Positions 17,739 through 26,574 are shown, numbered from the stretch's first letter. The stretch: 44,718 nt of DNA from an uncultured Alphaproteobacteria bacterium (GCA_902524845.1 CABZEW010000006.1:20001-64718), one strand, 5' to 3'. Numbers and translations: made by a program. The notes: generated by a model not told the origin, from the sequence alone.

Positions 17739-19573
17739 TAGGTGCGCCCAAATAATTTATTTATTTTTTCTAAATCTAGCTTTAAGTAGGTAGGCCTACC
17801 ATGATTGCATTGATCACTATTTGGCGTTTTTTCCATTTCTCTAAGAAGGACGTCCATTTCCTCGTATTTTAGTATTTTACCAGATCTAACAGATCCGTGA
17901 CACGCCATACTAGAAAATACTTTATCAATCTTGTCCTCTAAACTCTCAAGGGAATTAAGATTTTCTAAATCTTTCAAAAGATCGTTAAGTAGTGTTTTGG
18001 GGCAAATCTCTCCCAGAATAGCTGGAATTCCTCTTATACATATTGAGGATGGTCCAAACCTCTCTATCTCTAAACCTAACTGCTTCATCATGCTCTGCTT
18101 TTCAATAATGGCGTCTACTTCTAAGCTCGTAAACTCTACTATTTCGGGCACTAACAACTCTTGAATCGCTATCCCTTGATCATATTTTTGTGCCTTAAGT
18201 CTTTCATATAATATCCTTTCATGCGCTGCATGCTGGTCGACTATGACTAACTCGTTATCATTCTGCGCAACTATAAAATTCTTAAACAAATGTGCTTTAG
18301 GTGTCCCTAGCCTATTATTTTCAGTGATTTGTCGCCCTTTGGCATCATCAGTGCCATCATCTCCTTCATTAACTGTCATGGCTATATTTAGTTCCATTTC
18401 GCGGTCGAGGCGCCGAGATGCATTACTAAAAAAGCGTGTTCTTTGATGATTTTTAAGGCTTGGCTCTTTTTTGAAATAAGAGTAGGCCCGCCTGCTTAAA
18501 TGACTCCTTTTGTTGAACCTATCGATATCGAAACTCTTTGCTACTGCTGACTTTAGGGCTTGCCTAATAACATCTAATTTCTTGAACTTGATTTCCATTT
18601 TGGAAGGGTGGACATTCACATCTATTTCCTCACTCGGAACACTTATAAAAAGAATAGCAGAAGGAAAGCCTGCTTTTTCCAATAAATCCCCATATGCCAA
18701 TCTTGTGAAGCTAAGCAAGGCTCGGTCTCTTACAAACCGACCATTTACAAAAAAATAGCAATTATTAGCATTGCCAGAGATAAAAGTAGGAGAGCTGATA
18801 TAGCCAGTGATTTTTATACCCTCAGTTTCATAGTCCACTCGGTGAGAATTTTCCATAAAGGCATTCTTCAAAACTCCCTTTATTCTATTGCTTAAGCTGT
18901 CATGCTCTATTGACCTACTAAGCTGGAGAATTTCTCGTGGATTTCCATGATCTTTAATTTCATAAAGCTTAAAGCTTATCTCAGGGTTTGATAACGATAA
19001 TTTCTTTACGACCTCTAGTATGGAAATCCCTTCTGCTCTGTCTGTTTTCAAAAACTTTAATCTGGCAGGAATAGATTTAAAAAGGTTTTTAATCTCGATA
19101 ATCGTACCTTCAAGATACTGTGAAGGCTTAACTTCTTTTAATTCTCCATAAGTACTGGAAATTTCAAATGCCTCCCCTACTGCTGTAAACTTTGACTTTA
19201 CAGTTAATTCAGAGACTGATCCTATAGCAGCAAGCGCCTCTCCTCTGAAACCGAGACTATTGATATTTGCTAAATCACCGATCGTGCTTATTTTGGAGGT
19301 TGCGTGCCGTGACACGGCCAGTGACAAGTCCTCTTTATTTATTCCGTGCCCGTTATCTTTAACACTTAAAAAAGACTTTCCACCATTCGCATAGATTATA
19401 TCTATTGAGTTTGCACCCGCATCTATTGAATTTTCGATCAACTCTTTTAAAGCTGAACTGGGTCTTTCAATAACCTCTCCAGCTGCAATTTGATTGCTAG
19501 TAATTAGATCGAGTTGCCTTATACGATTTTTCTCTAAATTTTCAGAAGATACCCCGAAATTCTCTAGGTTCAT
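17738..19573 (-). CDS. mutL: DNA mismatch repair protein MutL
   Basis: Couples MutS mismatch recognition to strand incision. The GHKL ATPase domain has NQIAAGEVIERP, ELIENSIDAGA, DNGHGI and GFRGEALAAI. The C-terminal domain keeps the endonuclease motif DQHAAHERILYE and a zinc-site ending ACHGSVRSGK plus CNHGRPT, so this is the nicking type of MutL expected where MutH is absent. The 611 residues are standard. About 20 residues precede the conserved IRQLD, so the true start could be slightly internal. Confidence 0.95.
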   Translation of the reverse strand: MNLENFGVSSENLEKNRIRQLDLITSNQIAAGEVIERPSSALKELIENSIDAGANSIDIIYANGGKSFLSVKDNGHGINKEDLSLAVSRHATSKISTIGDLANINSLGFRGEALAAIGSVSELTVKSKFTAVGEAFEISSTYGELKEVKPSQYLEGTIIEIKNLFKSIPARLKFLKTDRAEGISILEVVKKLSLSNPEISFKLYEIKDHGNPREILQLSRSIEHDSLSNRIKGVLKNAFMENSHRVDYETEGIKITGYISSPTFISGNANNCYFFVNGRFVRDRALLSFTRLAYGDLLEKAGFPSAILFISVPSEEIDVNVHPSKMEIKFKKLDVIRQALKSAVAKSFDIDRFNKRSHLSRRAYSYFKKEPSLKNHQRTRFFSNASRRLDREMELNIAMTVNEGDDGTDDAKGRQITENNRLGTPKAHLFKNFIVAQNDNELVIVDQHAAHERILYERLKAQKYDQGIAIQELLVPEIVEFTSLEVDAIIEKQSMMKQLGLEIERFGPSSICIRGIPAILGEICPKTLLNDLLKDLENLNSLESLEDKIDKVFSSMACHGSVRSGKILKYEEMDVLLREMEKTPNSDQCNHGRPTYLKLDLEKINKLFGRT

Positions 19574-19654
19574 TTGTTTTTACCCACAGTATTTAGTATG
19601 CACTTAAAAATATCATACTATTATTAGTACATCAAACGAGATTCGGCAATTATT

Positions 19655-20122
19655 CTAGATTTGTTTTTCATCGAACTTAAAAACTAATAGCCCTACTAGC
19701 CCAATAAAAATAAAAATGTCGGCTAAATTAAAAGAATAAGGGTTTCTAAATCCACAGCAGGTAACGTTTATAAAATCAGCAACCGCTCCATACATAAGCC
19801 TATCTAATGCATTACCCAAAGCACCTCCAACAACAAGCCCCGCCAATATATGCATTTTGAAGCTTGTCGACTTTCTCAACCAGATAAAAAATACTATAGA
19901 GATTACAACCGAAATAGCAGTCAACAGATAAGCTTGCAAAACACTGTCTCCTTCGAAAAGGCCGAAGTTTATACCCTTATTCCAAGCCATGTAAAAATTT
20001 ACAAACTGGTTATTGAGATTTAAATAAAACTTTTGTTGTAATCCCAAGTAGACAACTACAAACCACTTAGACAGCTGGTCTAAAATCAGAAAAACAAAGG
20101 AAAACAAGAGAATTCTTAACAT
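19655..20122 (-). CDS. lspA: Lipoprotein signal peptidase II
   Basis: Inner-membrane aspartyl protease that cleaves prolipoproteins after lipid attachment; it would process the small lipoprotein at 16422. Four membrane segments are visible. The catalytic Asp residues lie in NALDRLMYGAVADFI and in FNLADIFIF. I place the start at ATG 20122 (MLRILLFSFVFLILDQLSKW), giving 155 residues; a start 13 codons upstream is possible. Confidence 0.93.
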   Translation of the reverse strand: MLRILLFSFVFLILDQLSKWFVVVYLGLQQKFYLNLNNQFVNFYMAWNKGINFGLFEGDSVLQAYLLTAISVVISIVFFIWLRKSTSFKMHILAGLVVGGALGNALDRLMYGAVADFINVTCCGFRNPYSFNLADIFIFIGLVGLLVFKFDEKQI

Positions 20123-20232
20123 CCATATATTGATAACGCTCTGTAGTAGCAAAGGCCACAATAAAAATTTATTGTTTGAATGGAAGCTTTTTATCCTTGA
20201 ATAGAAACAAATAGCGTTGTAACCCTTAACGC

Positions 20233-20322
20233 GGACAGGTGGCCGAGTGGTTTAAGGCGCTCCCCTGCTAAGGGAGTGAGGGGGAAACTCCTCCGTGGGT
20301 TCGAATCCCATCCTGTCCGCCA
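20233..20322 (+). tRNA. tRNA-Ser (anticodon GCT), island attachment site
   Basis: A 90-base class-II tRNA with acceptor GGACAGG/CCTGTCC, discriminator G, encoded CCA, anticodon GCT in loop CTGCTAA, a long variable arm, and T-loop TTCGAAT. It reads AGC and AGU. An integrase follows directly. Its last 11 bases, CCTGTCCGCCA (20312-20322), recur at 31441-31451 at the end of a repeat unit, marking the likely attachment core. Confidence 0.96.
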
Positions 20323-20433
20323 GTAGATACAACTATTTCATGTCACTACGTGTCAAACACCAGTGCACGTTATAGTTTTGGTTGATTCGCCTCTCTCATT
20401 CCCTTTCACTCTATGTCAGCCTATTCCACCCCA

Positions 20434-20454
20434 TTTGTGGGTAAATTTGTGGGT
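20434..20454 (+). repeat. Direct repeat TTTGTGGGT, candidate integrase arm sites
   Basis: Two copies of ATTTGTGGGT 12 bases apart (TTTGTGGGT at 20434-20442 and 20446-20454) lie 24 bases before the integrase ATG. The same word with flanks (TAAATTTGTGGGT) recurs at 27603-27615, and ATTTGTGGGTA recurs in repeat units at 25279 and 31367. I infer arm-type binding sites of the integrase; no binding data exist. Confidence 0.5.
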
Positions 20455-20477
20455 GGAACGAGAAAGGAGAGAGACCC

Positions 20478-21689
20478 ATGAAACTGACGCTGGCAAAAAT
20501 AAAAACACTCCCCATTGGCAAAAAAATATCAGATGGGCAAGGCCTCTGCCTTACCAAGACCGCCTCTAATAAAGGACGCTGGGAACATCGCTATATGATC
20601 AACAAACGCGCCCGCGTTATGGCACTGGGCACCTACCCAGAAATACCCCTCATCAAAGCGCGTCAGATCCATTTTGAACAGCGCCAATTATTAGTAGAGG
20701 GGAAAGATCCTTTAGAACAAAAACACCGCCGTGAAGAACGCCAACGCCGCCACGAAACCCTTCGTTTTTCGCATGTGGCAGAGATGTGTATTGCCCAACA
20801 GGAACACAATTGGACAAATAAAAAGCATGCCCATGATTGGCGCTCGTCCCTTAAACGACTTGCCTATCCCCTTCTTGACCAGAAAGCCTTTCCAGACTTA
20901 ACAACACACGACATTATTGCGGTCTTAAAACCCCTATGGCAGACAAAGCGTGATACCGCTAAAAAACTGCAGGGACGCATCAAAATCATCTTTGGGTTTG
21001 CTATTGTGGGGGAATATTATAAAGGGGCCAATCCTGCGCTTTGGCAAGATCATCTTGAGCGGTATTTTTCACGCCTACCCAACCACCATAAGATACAGCA
21101 TCTCCGCTCCCTCCCCTATACACGGCTTCCAAAACTCTATGCCTCTCTCAATCGTCATTCCTGGATGGTGGCACACCTTCTCCATTTTAATCTCCTAACA
21201 GTTGTACGTCCCTCAGAGGCACGTTTGGCGCGTGTTGAGGAGTTTGATCTTGAGGGAAAGCGCTGGGAGGTTCCCTGGCAACGTATGAAGAATCGTCTGC
21301 CCCACTCCGTACCCTTATCAGATCAAGCGGTAGCCCTCATTGAGACGCTACGCCGTCAGCATAACTACCCTTTTGTGTTTCATGGGCGTGATCCTGATAA
21401 ACCGCTTTCTGATAATGCCGCTCTTGTCTTTTTAAAACGCTCATTTAAAACCTACGATACAACGGTACATGGGTTTCGTGCGAGCTTTCGTACCTGGGCA
21501 GCAGAGAGAGTAACAGATGCCTTTGAGGTGGCAGAACTCAGTTTGGCACATAAAATATATAACGATACCCAAGCGCCTTATCAACGCTCATCCCTCTTTG
21601 AAAAACGACGCTCATTAATGCAGAATTGGGCTGATTTTTTGAGTAAAAACCCTACCACCACCCTTGAAAAAACAGCAGGTTTGGTGTAA
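20478..21689 (+). CDS. Tyrosine integrase, P4 type (DUF4102 N-terminus)
   Basis: Site-specific recombinase that inserts elements into tRNA 3' ends. The N-terminal DUF4102-like arm-binding part covers residues 1-90 (SDGQGLCLTK, MALGTYPEIPLIKARQ). The catalytic domain retains Arg in RPSEARLARVEEF, Lys in MKNRLPHSVPLS, the HGFR box in VHGFRASFRTWAAE, a later His in LAHKIYND, and the Tyr in APYQRSSLFEKRR. It is full length (403 aa) and apparently intact. The start ATG has AAGGAG upstream. Codons are rich in C and G, unlike the core genes, which suggests recent transfer. It lies 155 bp from tRNA-Ser, which fits that gene as its target. Confidence 0.95.
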   Translation: MKLTLAKIKTLPIGKKISDGQGLCLTKTASNKGRWEHRYMINKRARVMALGTYPEIPLIKARQIHFEQRQLLVEGKDPLEQKHRREERQRRHETLRFSHVAEMCIAQQEHNWTNKKHAHDWRSSLKRLAYPLLDQKAFPDLTTHDIIAVLKPLWQTKRDTAKKLQGRIKIIFGFAIVGEYYKGANPALWQDHLERYFSRLPNHHKIQHLRSLPYTRLPKLYASLNRHSWMVAHLLHFNLLTVVRPSEARLARVEEFDLEGKRWEVPWQRMKNRLPHSVPLSDQAVALIETLRRQHNYPFVFHGRDPDKPLSDNAALVFLKRSFKTYDTTVHGFRASFRTWAAERVTDAFEVAELSLAHKIYNDTQAPYQRSSLFEKRRSLMQNWADFLSKNPTTTLEKTAGLV

Positions 21690-21778
21690 AATTTTAGATG
21701 AACCAATGGGTTCGTATCTGGCTAGGCATCTGCCTTGCGCATAGCTCCAAAAATGGGGCCAACGTAAGAGAGAACACT

Positions 21779-21982
21779 ATGACCTATTCGGATAATATTC
21801 CCAGAAAAGAAGTTGCACGTATTGTCAATGTAAGTGAATCAACCATTTATCGCTGGGTGGATGCGGGCAAGTTTCCAGAACCCTTCCAACTCAATGATCA
21901 CACTTTTTTTTCACGTAAAGAGGTATTGGCATTTATCGAGGAGAAAAAGAAAAAAAGAGGTTTTGGTAAACCCAAAAAATAA
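21779..21982 (+). CDS. AlpA-family transcriptional regulator / excisionase-like
   Basis: Small MerR-like winged-helix protein of 67 residues: IPRKEVARIVNVSESTIYRW, then VDAGKFPEPFQLNDHTFFSRKEV and a Lys-rich tail. AlpA proteins activate or assist excision of P4-type islands. I chose ATG 21779 because the in-frame N-terminal extension from 21698 has no AlpA character. It is co-oriented with the integrase and shares its composition. Confidence 0.85.
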   Translation: MTYSDNIPRKEVARIVNVSESTIYRWVDAGKFPEPFQLNDHTFFSRKEVLAFIEEKKKKRGFGKPKK

Positions 21983-21990
21983 TATGTAGA

Positions 21991-22518
21991 ATGTCAATAA
22001 AACTCAATAAACGTCAATTATTGGCTGCACATCTCTTGGCAACTGGCCTGTCCGCTAAGGAAACGGCAAATCAAATAGGCATACGGCAAGAAACCATATC
22101 GCGATGGAAAAAATGCGATGTTTTTATCAACCAACTGAATACGCTCCATGTAGAAATCCTTGAAACAATACTAATGAAACAAGCAGGGATGATCCAGTTA
22201 GCACACGATACCCTATTCACAGCTCTTAATGACACCACTCTTGCCCTTCCCACTCGTGCATCGCTCTCATTACGTCTAATGGGGCTATTTAATGGAATGC
22301 ATCCTATTGATCGCAGGCTAAGAGAGTCACATACCTTATTGAAGCAACAAAATGGAGGGAGCAACGGACGCCCTGATTTATTTTACATAATTATTCAACA
22401 TCTAAGCCACCTCGATAGAGTTGATCCCAATTTATCGTATGCAAATTATCGCAGAGAAATAAAAGGCATCCTGAGTGACCTATATAAAAACCTGCAAGAG
22501 GCCCTTAAAGAGCCGTAA
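21991..22518 (+). CDS. HTH protein of the integrase module, function unknown
   Basis: Protein of 175 residues with an N-terminal helix-turn-helix (KRQLLAAHLLATGLSAKET, with ANQIGIRQETISRWKKC after it) resembling phage small-terminase or homeodomain-like DNA-binding segments. It is followed by a mainly helical region and a C-terminal LDRVDPNLSYANYRREI segment. I do not recognise a specific family. It starts 8 bp after alpA and has the same composition, so it belongs to the same mobile module. It could be a packaging, replication or regulatory protein of a satellite-like element. Confidence 0.65.
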   Translation: MSIKLNKRQLLAAHLLATGLSAKETANQIGIRQETISRWKKCDVFINQLNTLHVEILETILMKQAGMIQLAHDTLFTALNDTTLALPTRASLSLRLMGLFNGMHPIDRRLRESHTLLKQQNGGSNGRPDLFYIIIQHLSHLDRVDPNLSYANYRREIKGILSDLYKNLQEALKEP

Positions 22519-22526
22519 TATGCTTA

Positions 22527-22736
22527 CTATTTACAATCCAGTCGACCATTTATTGCATTGAAGGGAGGTGTAGCCCCTTTCCTATCTTCAAAGTCCCTGA
22601 TATGTATGGCCTCATATTTTGATCGCTCCTCTGGATAATTGAGAATGGAGTATTCTACTGTTTTAATTCCCCATTCCTGGCGATCGATAGATTTGGCACG
22701 GTTTTTTATATTCCCCTTCCCAATATAAATTAACTA
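22527..22736 (-). pseudogene. GIY-YIG nuclease fragment (5'-truncated)
   Basis: About 70 codons open on the minus strand encode IYIGKGNIKNRAKS near the front, EWGIKTVEYSIL in the middle and KYEAIHIRDFEDRKGATPPF with FNAINGR at the end. This is the order of the YIG motif, catalytic Glu and C-terminal P-FN segment of GIY-YIG endonucleases. An in-frame stop precedes the motif and there is no start. It is probably the remains of a homing-type nuclease of the island, truncated next to the repeat unit starting at 22731. Confidence 0.6.
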
Positions 22737-22805
22737 TCTGATAAAAAATTGTCGAAATAACATAGGGTTACAGATTAGTGTGGCAGAGAGGGTCAATCCC
22801 CGCCA
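22731..22805 (+). repeat. Composite repeat unit a (left arm truncated)
   Basis: CTATCTGATAAAAAATTG is followed at the standard distance by AACATAGGGTTAC and then GTGTGGCAGAGAGGGTC ending in ATCCCCGCCA at 22805. Its middle 38 bases align without gaps to unit g; the 3' part carries four extra bases. The end GGGTCAATCCC with CGCCA looks like a tRNA T-arm plus acceptor end. It directly follows the nuclease fragment. Confidence 0.75.
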
Positions 22806-22860
22806 TTTACTTACATTGGTTTCCTTTTGAAAAAGTGAAAATATTAGCCGTCACATTGCC

Positions 22861-23508
22861 TCAAAGAACAAGTTCTATTCTAGTCGTTTTCGAGGGATTT
22901 CTGGATGAAAAATGTTTGAATTTTGTATGCTTCTCACACTTCTTGCATGACCACTCACTGATAAAGTTTGCAACTTGATAATTGTTCTTTCGTCGTTTAT
23001 CTGGGCTACCATCCTTATTTGCGAAAATCCAAACATGCTCAGTCTCTCTACCTTCTTTATAAGTGAGTTTCGTGCTTTGGCAGTGACTACAAACTCGTTT
23101 TGGGTCAGCAGAAAATATGTAAATGGCGTAACCAATAGAGGCTAAAATAAGAAATGTGTTTATTAAATACTCTGGGATTTGAAATTTTGGAATATAATCC
23201 TGTATCAAATAAATACCCACACAGACTGCTAAAAGAATAAATAGGTGTTTTCTCGAAACACTTAAAATATAAGGAACTAAATTAGGGAACAAGCTTTTTA
23301 AAACTTTAAAAGAAACTATAAATCCCCAATAAAAAACGAACAAAGTAATTACTAATGTAACCCCATAGGAGACGACATTAGTCACCATAGAAGATTTGCT
23401 GCCTTCAGGAAGAAATAACGCGAAAATCAATCCAATGGTAAAGATAGCGACCGCTACCAAAACACTATAAAGCAGGCTCTTAAAAAATTTTTTCATGTTT
23501 GTTTTCAA
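22861..23508 (-). CDS. Membrane protein with C-terminal zinc ribbon, unknown function
   Basis: Protein of 215 residues with about four transmembrane segments in residues 8-140 (such as LLYSVLVAVAIFTIGLIFAL and LFILLAVCVGIYLI). A cytosolic C-terminal domain has two cysteine pairs, CSHC and CKKC, forming a likely zinc ribbon. I do not recognise the family. Its 3' end faces repeat unit a, 56 bp away. Composition is AT-rich like the core genome, unlike the integrase module. Confidence 0.65.
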   Translation of the reverse strand: MKTNMKKFFKSLLYSVLVAVAIFTIGLIFALFLPEGSKSSMVTNVVSYGVTLVITLFVFYWGFIVSFKVLKSLFPNLVPYILSVSRKHLFILLAVCVGIYLIQDYIPKFQIPEYLINTFLILASIGYAIYIFSADPKRVCSHCQSTKLTYKEGRETEHVWIFANKDGSPDKRRKNNYQVANFISEWSCKKCEKHTKFKHFSSRNPSKTTRIELVL

Positions 23509-23594
23509 TTAAACGCAAAAAATATTTTATTGGTATTTTGTTTTATAATATATCTTGGAGTTGAAAGAAGCAAAAATTGAAGGACTGAAAGAGT

Positions 23595-23792
23595 ATGTGG
23601 CGAATTCTATTTTTACCTGGATTTCTGTTTTTGTGGATAAGCTATTACATGCCCATTGAATGGGGAAAACAACGAAACATAGGCAGGTTTCGTCGTCAGT
23701 ACAAAGAGGCACCTGTAATTTGGTCAGCTTTCTATACTGTTTGCTTCTTAATCATGTTGGCCCCTATTTATTTACCGTTTTTCATTGGCTAG
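23595..23792 (+). CDS. Small membrane protein (65 aa), hypothetical
   Basis: Two hydrophobic stretches (ILFLPGFLFLWISYYM and FYTVCFLIMLAPIYLPFFIG) flank a basic loop with GKQRNIGRFRRQY. GAAAGAG precedes the ATG by only two or three bases. It lies between two minus-strand genes. No family is recognised; it is possible that it is not expressed. Confidence 0.45.
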   Translation: MWRILFLPGFLFLWISYYMPIEWGKQRNIGRFRRQYKEAPVIWSAFYTVCFLIMLAPIYLPFFIG

Positions 23793-23798
23793 CTAAAC

Positions 23799-24431
23799 TT
23801 ACTGATGGCCTGGCCAATAAGCTTCTATCATCCAGAGAGGCTGATTACGTTTTTTTTGAATTTGTTTTATTTCACCTATAACCTTCTTATAATCTCTTGG
23901 CTTGTATAGAGACCAACTTTGTATATCTTTACTATTCCAGAATTTTCTTTTTTCTTCCATTTCAGAATCTGCATAAATTAGTCGTAATTTATTTTTTATT
24001 GAATTAATAAGAAGTCTATCGATTGGTGGATGAATAACGCTAACTTTTTCTTTTTCAGTGGCTGAGAGATTACCAATAAATTGCGTTACAAAAATTGTCT
24101 TTAGATAGCAATTTAATAATTTTGCAGCTACTCCATAAGTGAACCTTGGTTTCTCACCAGACTTCGTATCGTTTAAAATCTCCTTTGCTTTCTTTGTTAA
24201 GTCCTTACATTTTGCATCATGCCATATGTCGAACTCATTAACCTCTTTCAGATAGTGGAATCCTTTGGCCAGTTTTTCCAAATCTACCTCTTTAAGTAGT
24301 GCTACCCCTTTAGATACCTTAAAGCGACACTTTTGAGATGCCCCAGCAGCTGTTGATGCAGCCCACGCTGCATATCTAAACACATGGTCTTCTTGTCCAT
24401 ATTGCTCAATATTTTCTTTTTTACTTTTCAT
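23799..24431 (-). CDS. Conserved hypothetical protein
   Basis: Soluble 210-residue protein with FRYAAWAASTAAGAS near the N-terminus and VIHPPIDRLLINSIKNKLR near residue 130. I believe these occur together in a widespread uncharacterised accessory-genome family, though I cannot name it. No catalytic motif is evident. It lies divergent from the membrane/HTH chimera at 24509. Confidence 0.6.
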   Translation of the reverse strand: MKSKKENIEQYGQEDHVFRYAAWAASTAAGASQKCRFKVSKGVALLKEVDLEKLAKGFHYLKEVNEFDIWHDAKCKDLTKKAKEILNDTKSGEKPRFTYGVAAKLLNCYLKTIFVTQFIGNLSATEKEKVSVIHPPIDRLLINSIKNKLRLIYADSEMEEKRKFWNSKDIQSWSLYKPRDYKKVIGEIKQIQKKRNQPLWMIEAYWPGHQ

Positions 24432-24508
24432 CTAAAAGTTACAAATCAATTGAAAAAATTCTGTATTTTGTGCATTCTTTTCTGAGAGTGTTTACATAAA
24501 GGCCTGTC

Positions 24509-25219
24509 ATGATTATGTCGAAATTGCGATTTTTGTGGATTCCAATTATTGCTTTCTTTGCCTTCTTTTTTTATTTCATCATATATACTAATCTTCCAAT
24601 AAATGATGGTGAACAACTTTTTTTTAGCAATGTTCTCAGCGGACTGATGGGTGCCGTTGTCGTCGCACTAGTCACCGCCTCAATATTTATCTTTCAGCAA
24701 AAAATTGAAGCAGATGAGCAAAAAGAAAGGCTCATGTATGAAAAGAAATTAATTCTCTATCAAAAAGTCAGTAAAGAGCTGTCAGAGGCATTGGCAGATG
24801 GTGAATTGAGTATAGGCGAAATTCAGACGCTTAGAAAATTTGAATATGAACTTATCTTAATCGCAAAGAAACCTGTCGCTGAAGCTTTTCTTTCATTGAT
24901 TCAAAAAGGAGAGGAATTTGATCAAGAAAAATCAGGTGAGCTTGGTACTTATCTGAAAACAAGTATCATGGAATTCTTGACAGAGGCCAGAAGAGATCTG
25001 GATGTTTTAAGCCACGCATCAGACACTGAAGAGATGCAGAACTGGTTGGGTAATGAAGACACCCAAGATACGCTAACAAAAACGAAAAGACGTTTTACGG
25101 AGCAACAAAAAATAAAAATTCTTAAAGAGTGGAGAACAGCCAAAGTTAAACAAGATGTTTTAAAGATGTATAAAGTCTATGATTCACAAGTTCGAAACTG
25201 GGACAAAAGATATCCTTAA
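24509..25219 (+). CDS. Membrane-anchored coiled-coil protein with C-terminal transposase-like HTH
   Basis: 236 residues. Two transmembrane segments (~8-28 and ~40-65) are followed by a long charged helical region (66-180) with EADEQKERLMYEKKLILYQK. The last ~45 residues, RRFTEQQKIKILKEWRTAKV followed by LKMYKVYDSQVRNWDKRY, look like the helix-turn-helix of IS3-type OrfA proteins. A membrane protein ending in a transposase HTH is unusual and suggests a fusion. The start could be the second Met (24515). Repeat unit b begins 47 bp after its stop. Confidence 0.65.
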   Translation: MIMSKLRFLWIPIIAFFAFFFYFIIYTNLPINDGEQLFFSNVLSGLMGAVVVALVTASIFIFQQKIEADEQKERLMYEKKLILYQKVSKELSEALADGELSIGEIQTLRKFEYELILIAKKPVAEAFLSLIQKGEEFDQEKSGELGTYLKTSIMEFLTEARRDLDVLSHASDTEEMQNWLGNEDTQDTLTKTKRRFTEQQKIKILKEWRTAKVKQDVLKMYKVYDSQVRNWDKRYP

Positions 25220-25266
25220 CTAACTGATATATTAGTGTTCAAAAATTTTATCTTTTCATATGAACA

Positions 25267-25363
25267 GTTTGTATGAATATTTGTGGGTAGAAACCCTTTC
25301 TTGTAAAATATTTTATACATAACAATGGCTTACGCGAGATTGTGGCAGAGGGTCAATCTGTCA
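25267..25363 (+). repeat. Composite repeat unit b (full length)
   Basis: Complete 97-base unit: left arm GTATGAATATTTGTGGGTA (22 of 23 bases of the arm equal unit g), spacer with TTGTAAAATA, box AACAATGGCTTAC, and core TTGTGGCAGAGGGTCAATC ending TGTCA. It aligns to unit g without a gap over the entire length, about 71 of 97 identical by hand. Confidence 0.85.
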
Positions 25364-25451
25364 TATCCCTTTTTTTACACAACTTTTTGCGTAAGTTAAA
25401 GAATGAGGTATTATTTCAATAGGGTTAGAAGAAATTGAAAAGGAGACACCA

Positions 25452-25901
25452 ATGGCTTACTCTGGAAAATGTGCCTGTGGAAATATAAAATTTACTTTTG
25501 AACACGATCCCATGATGCACTTCATGTGTCACTGTACTGACTGTCAGGTTATGTTTAATGGGTCATTTGAGGGTTACGCAATTTCTAGAGATGAGTTATC
25601 CGTAGAGGGTGAGCTTTCAACATATACCTATGCTGGAGGAAGTGAACTAAGTCTTCATGTTAATTTTTGTGGGATGTGTAGCACCAAGATATTTACTCAA
25701 CCAGATGTTCTAGAAGGTATGATCTATGTGCCTGCTGGATTACTAAGAGACCAAATTGAATTTAAGCCAAAAGTAGAAATCTGGGCTGGAACAAGACCAT
25801 CATGGACTAACAAACCAGAATGCTTGGTAGAATCTTATACTGAAAATGGAACTATAGAACGCATTTCAAGCTTACTGGAAAATTTGGAGCAAAGAACCTG
25901 A
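25452..25901 (+). CDS. GFA/CENP-V family zinc protein
   Basis: Small zinc enzyme of the glutathione-dependent formaldehyde-activating (GFA) fold, 149 residues. Zinc ligands are visible as CACG at the N-terminus, CHCTDC near residue 27 and CGMCSTK near 75. The family name derives from S-hydroxymethylglutathione formation, but most members have unproven substrates. AAGGAG lies nine bases before the ATG. It is the first of three such genes in the island and is flanked by repeat units b and c. Confidence 0.85.
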   Translation: MAYSGKCACGNIKFTFEHDPMMHFMCHCTDCQVMFNGSFEGYAISRDELSVEGELSTYTYAGGSELSLHVNFCGMCSTKIFTQPDVLEGMIYVPAGLLRDQIEFKPKVEIWAGTRPSWTNKPECLVESYTENGTIERISSLLENLEQRT

Positions 25902-25934
25902 TTTTTGTTTTACAATTTCTCATTAAGTTAAGTA

Positions 25935-26032
25935 GTTTGCTAAACATGTAGTAGTACAAACCATTTATAAACATCTAGTTCTTTTAGCTAACAAAGGCTT
26001 ACACAACAGCGTGGCAGAGGGCCACTCCGCCC
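25935..26032 (+). repeat. Composite repeat unit c
   Basis: Degenerate left arm AGTTTGCTAAACATGTAGTAG, then AACAAAGGCTTAC at 25990-26002 and core AGCGTGGCAGAGGGCCACTC ending CGCCC at 26032. The core contains the hairpin GTGGC-AGAGG-GCCAC. The unit follows the GFA gene. Confidence 0.75.
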
Positions 26033-26166
26033 ATTAGGTCTTCAACTATTAGTTCATATTTGAGTAGTTTTCTCATATAACTTGTAGATGGAGAAAAATT
26101 ATTTAAAATTTGAGTTCCATTTATGAATAACCTTAGAAAAATTCGCTAAACTCACGGAGAAAAAAA

Positions 26167-26490
26167 ATGAAATTTATAGTTTTAGGAAAATATACCAAGC
26201 AAGGAACTGATGGATGGTTGGACAATCCAGACGAAGATCGTCACGCAATGCTAAGCGGACTCTCAAAAAAAATTGGAGGAAACTTACTAGATCTCTCTTA
26301 TACACGTGGAAAATATGATGTGGTTGCTACCGTCGAAGCGCCTAGTTTAGACACAATGACAGCTTTGAAATTATCTATGATGAAAACTGGAGCCATTGCT
26401 GAATTAACTATTCTGGAAGACATAAACTTAAACGTAATCGCAAAACAGGGCGCGGAAATGATTGGGTTGTACAAGGCACCAGGAAAATAA
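26167..26490 (+). CDS. GYD-domain protein
   Basis: 107-residue ferredoxin-like protein: FIVLGKYTKQG at the start and RGKYDVVATVEAPSLDTMTA in the middle, the GYD family signature position. The biochemical role is unknown. ACGGAG lies just before an A-run and the ATG. It lies between repeat unit c and a FAS1 gene fragment. Confidence 0.8.
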   Translation: MKFIVLGKYTKQGTDGWLDNPDEDRHAMLSGLSKKIGGNLLDLSYTRGKYDVVATVEAPSLDTMTALKLSMMKTGAIAELTILEDINLNVIAKQGAEMIGLYKAPGK

Positions 26491-26574
26491 AAAAACACAC
26501 GTAAGGGAGAATTATAGTTAGATCTGGGCATCCGTAATTTTTGTTGGACATATTATTTACTTAAAACAGAACGC

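Noticed and set aside
20363-20569. 68-codon open frame overlapping the integrase start
   Set aside because: It runs through the att/arm region and out of frame into the integrase; no protein-like pattern.
21698-21778. N-terminal extension of AlpA
   Set aside because: The upstream 27 residues have no AlpA character; ATG 21779 gives the family-typical 67 residues.
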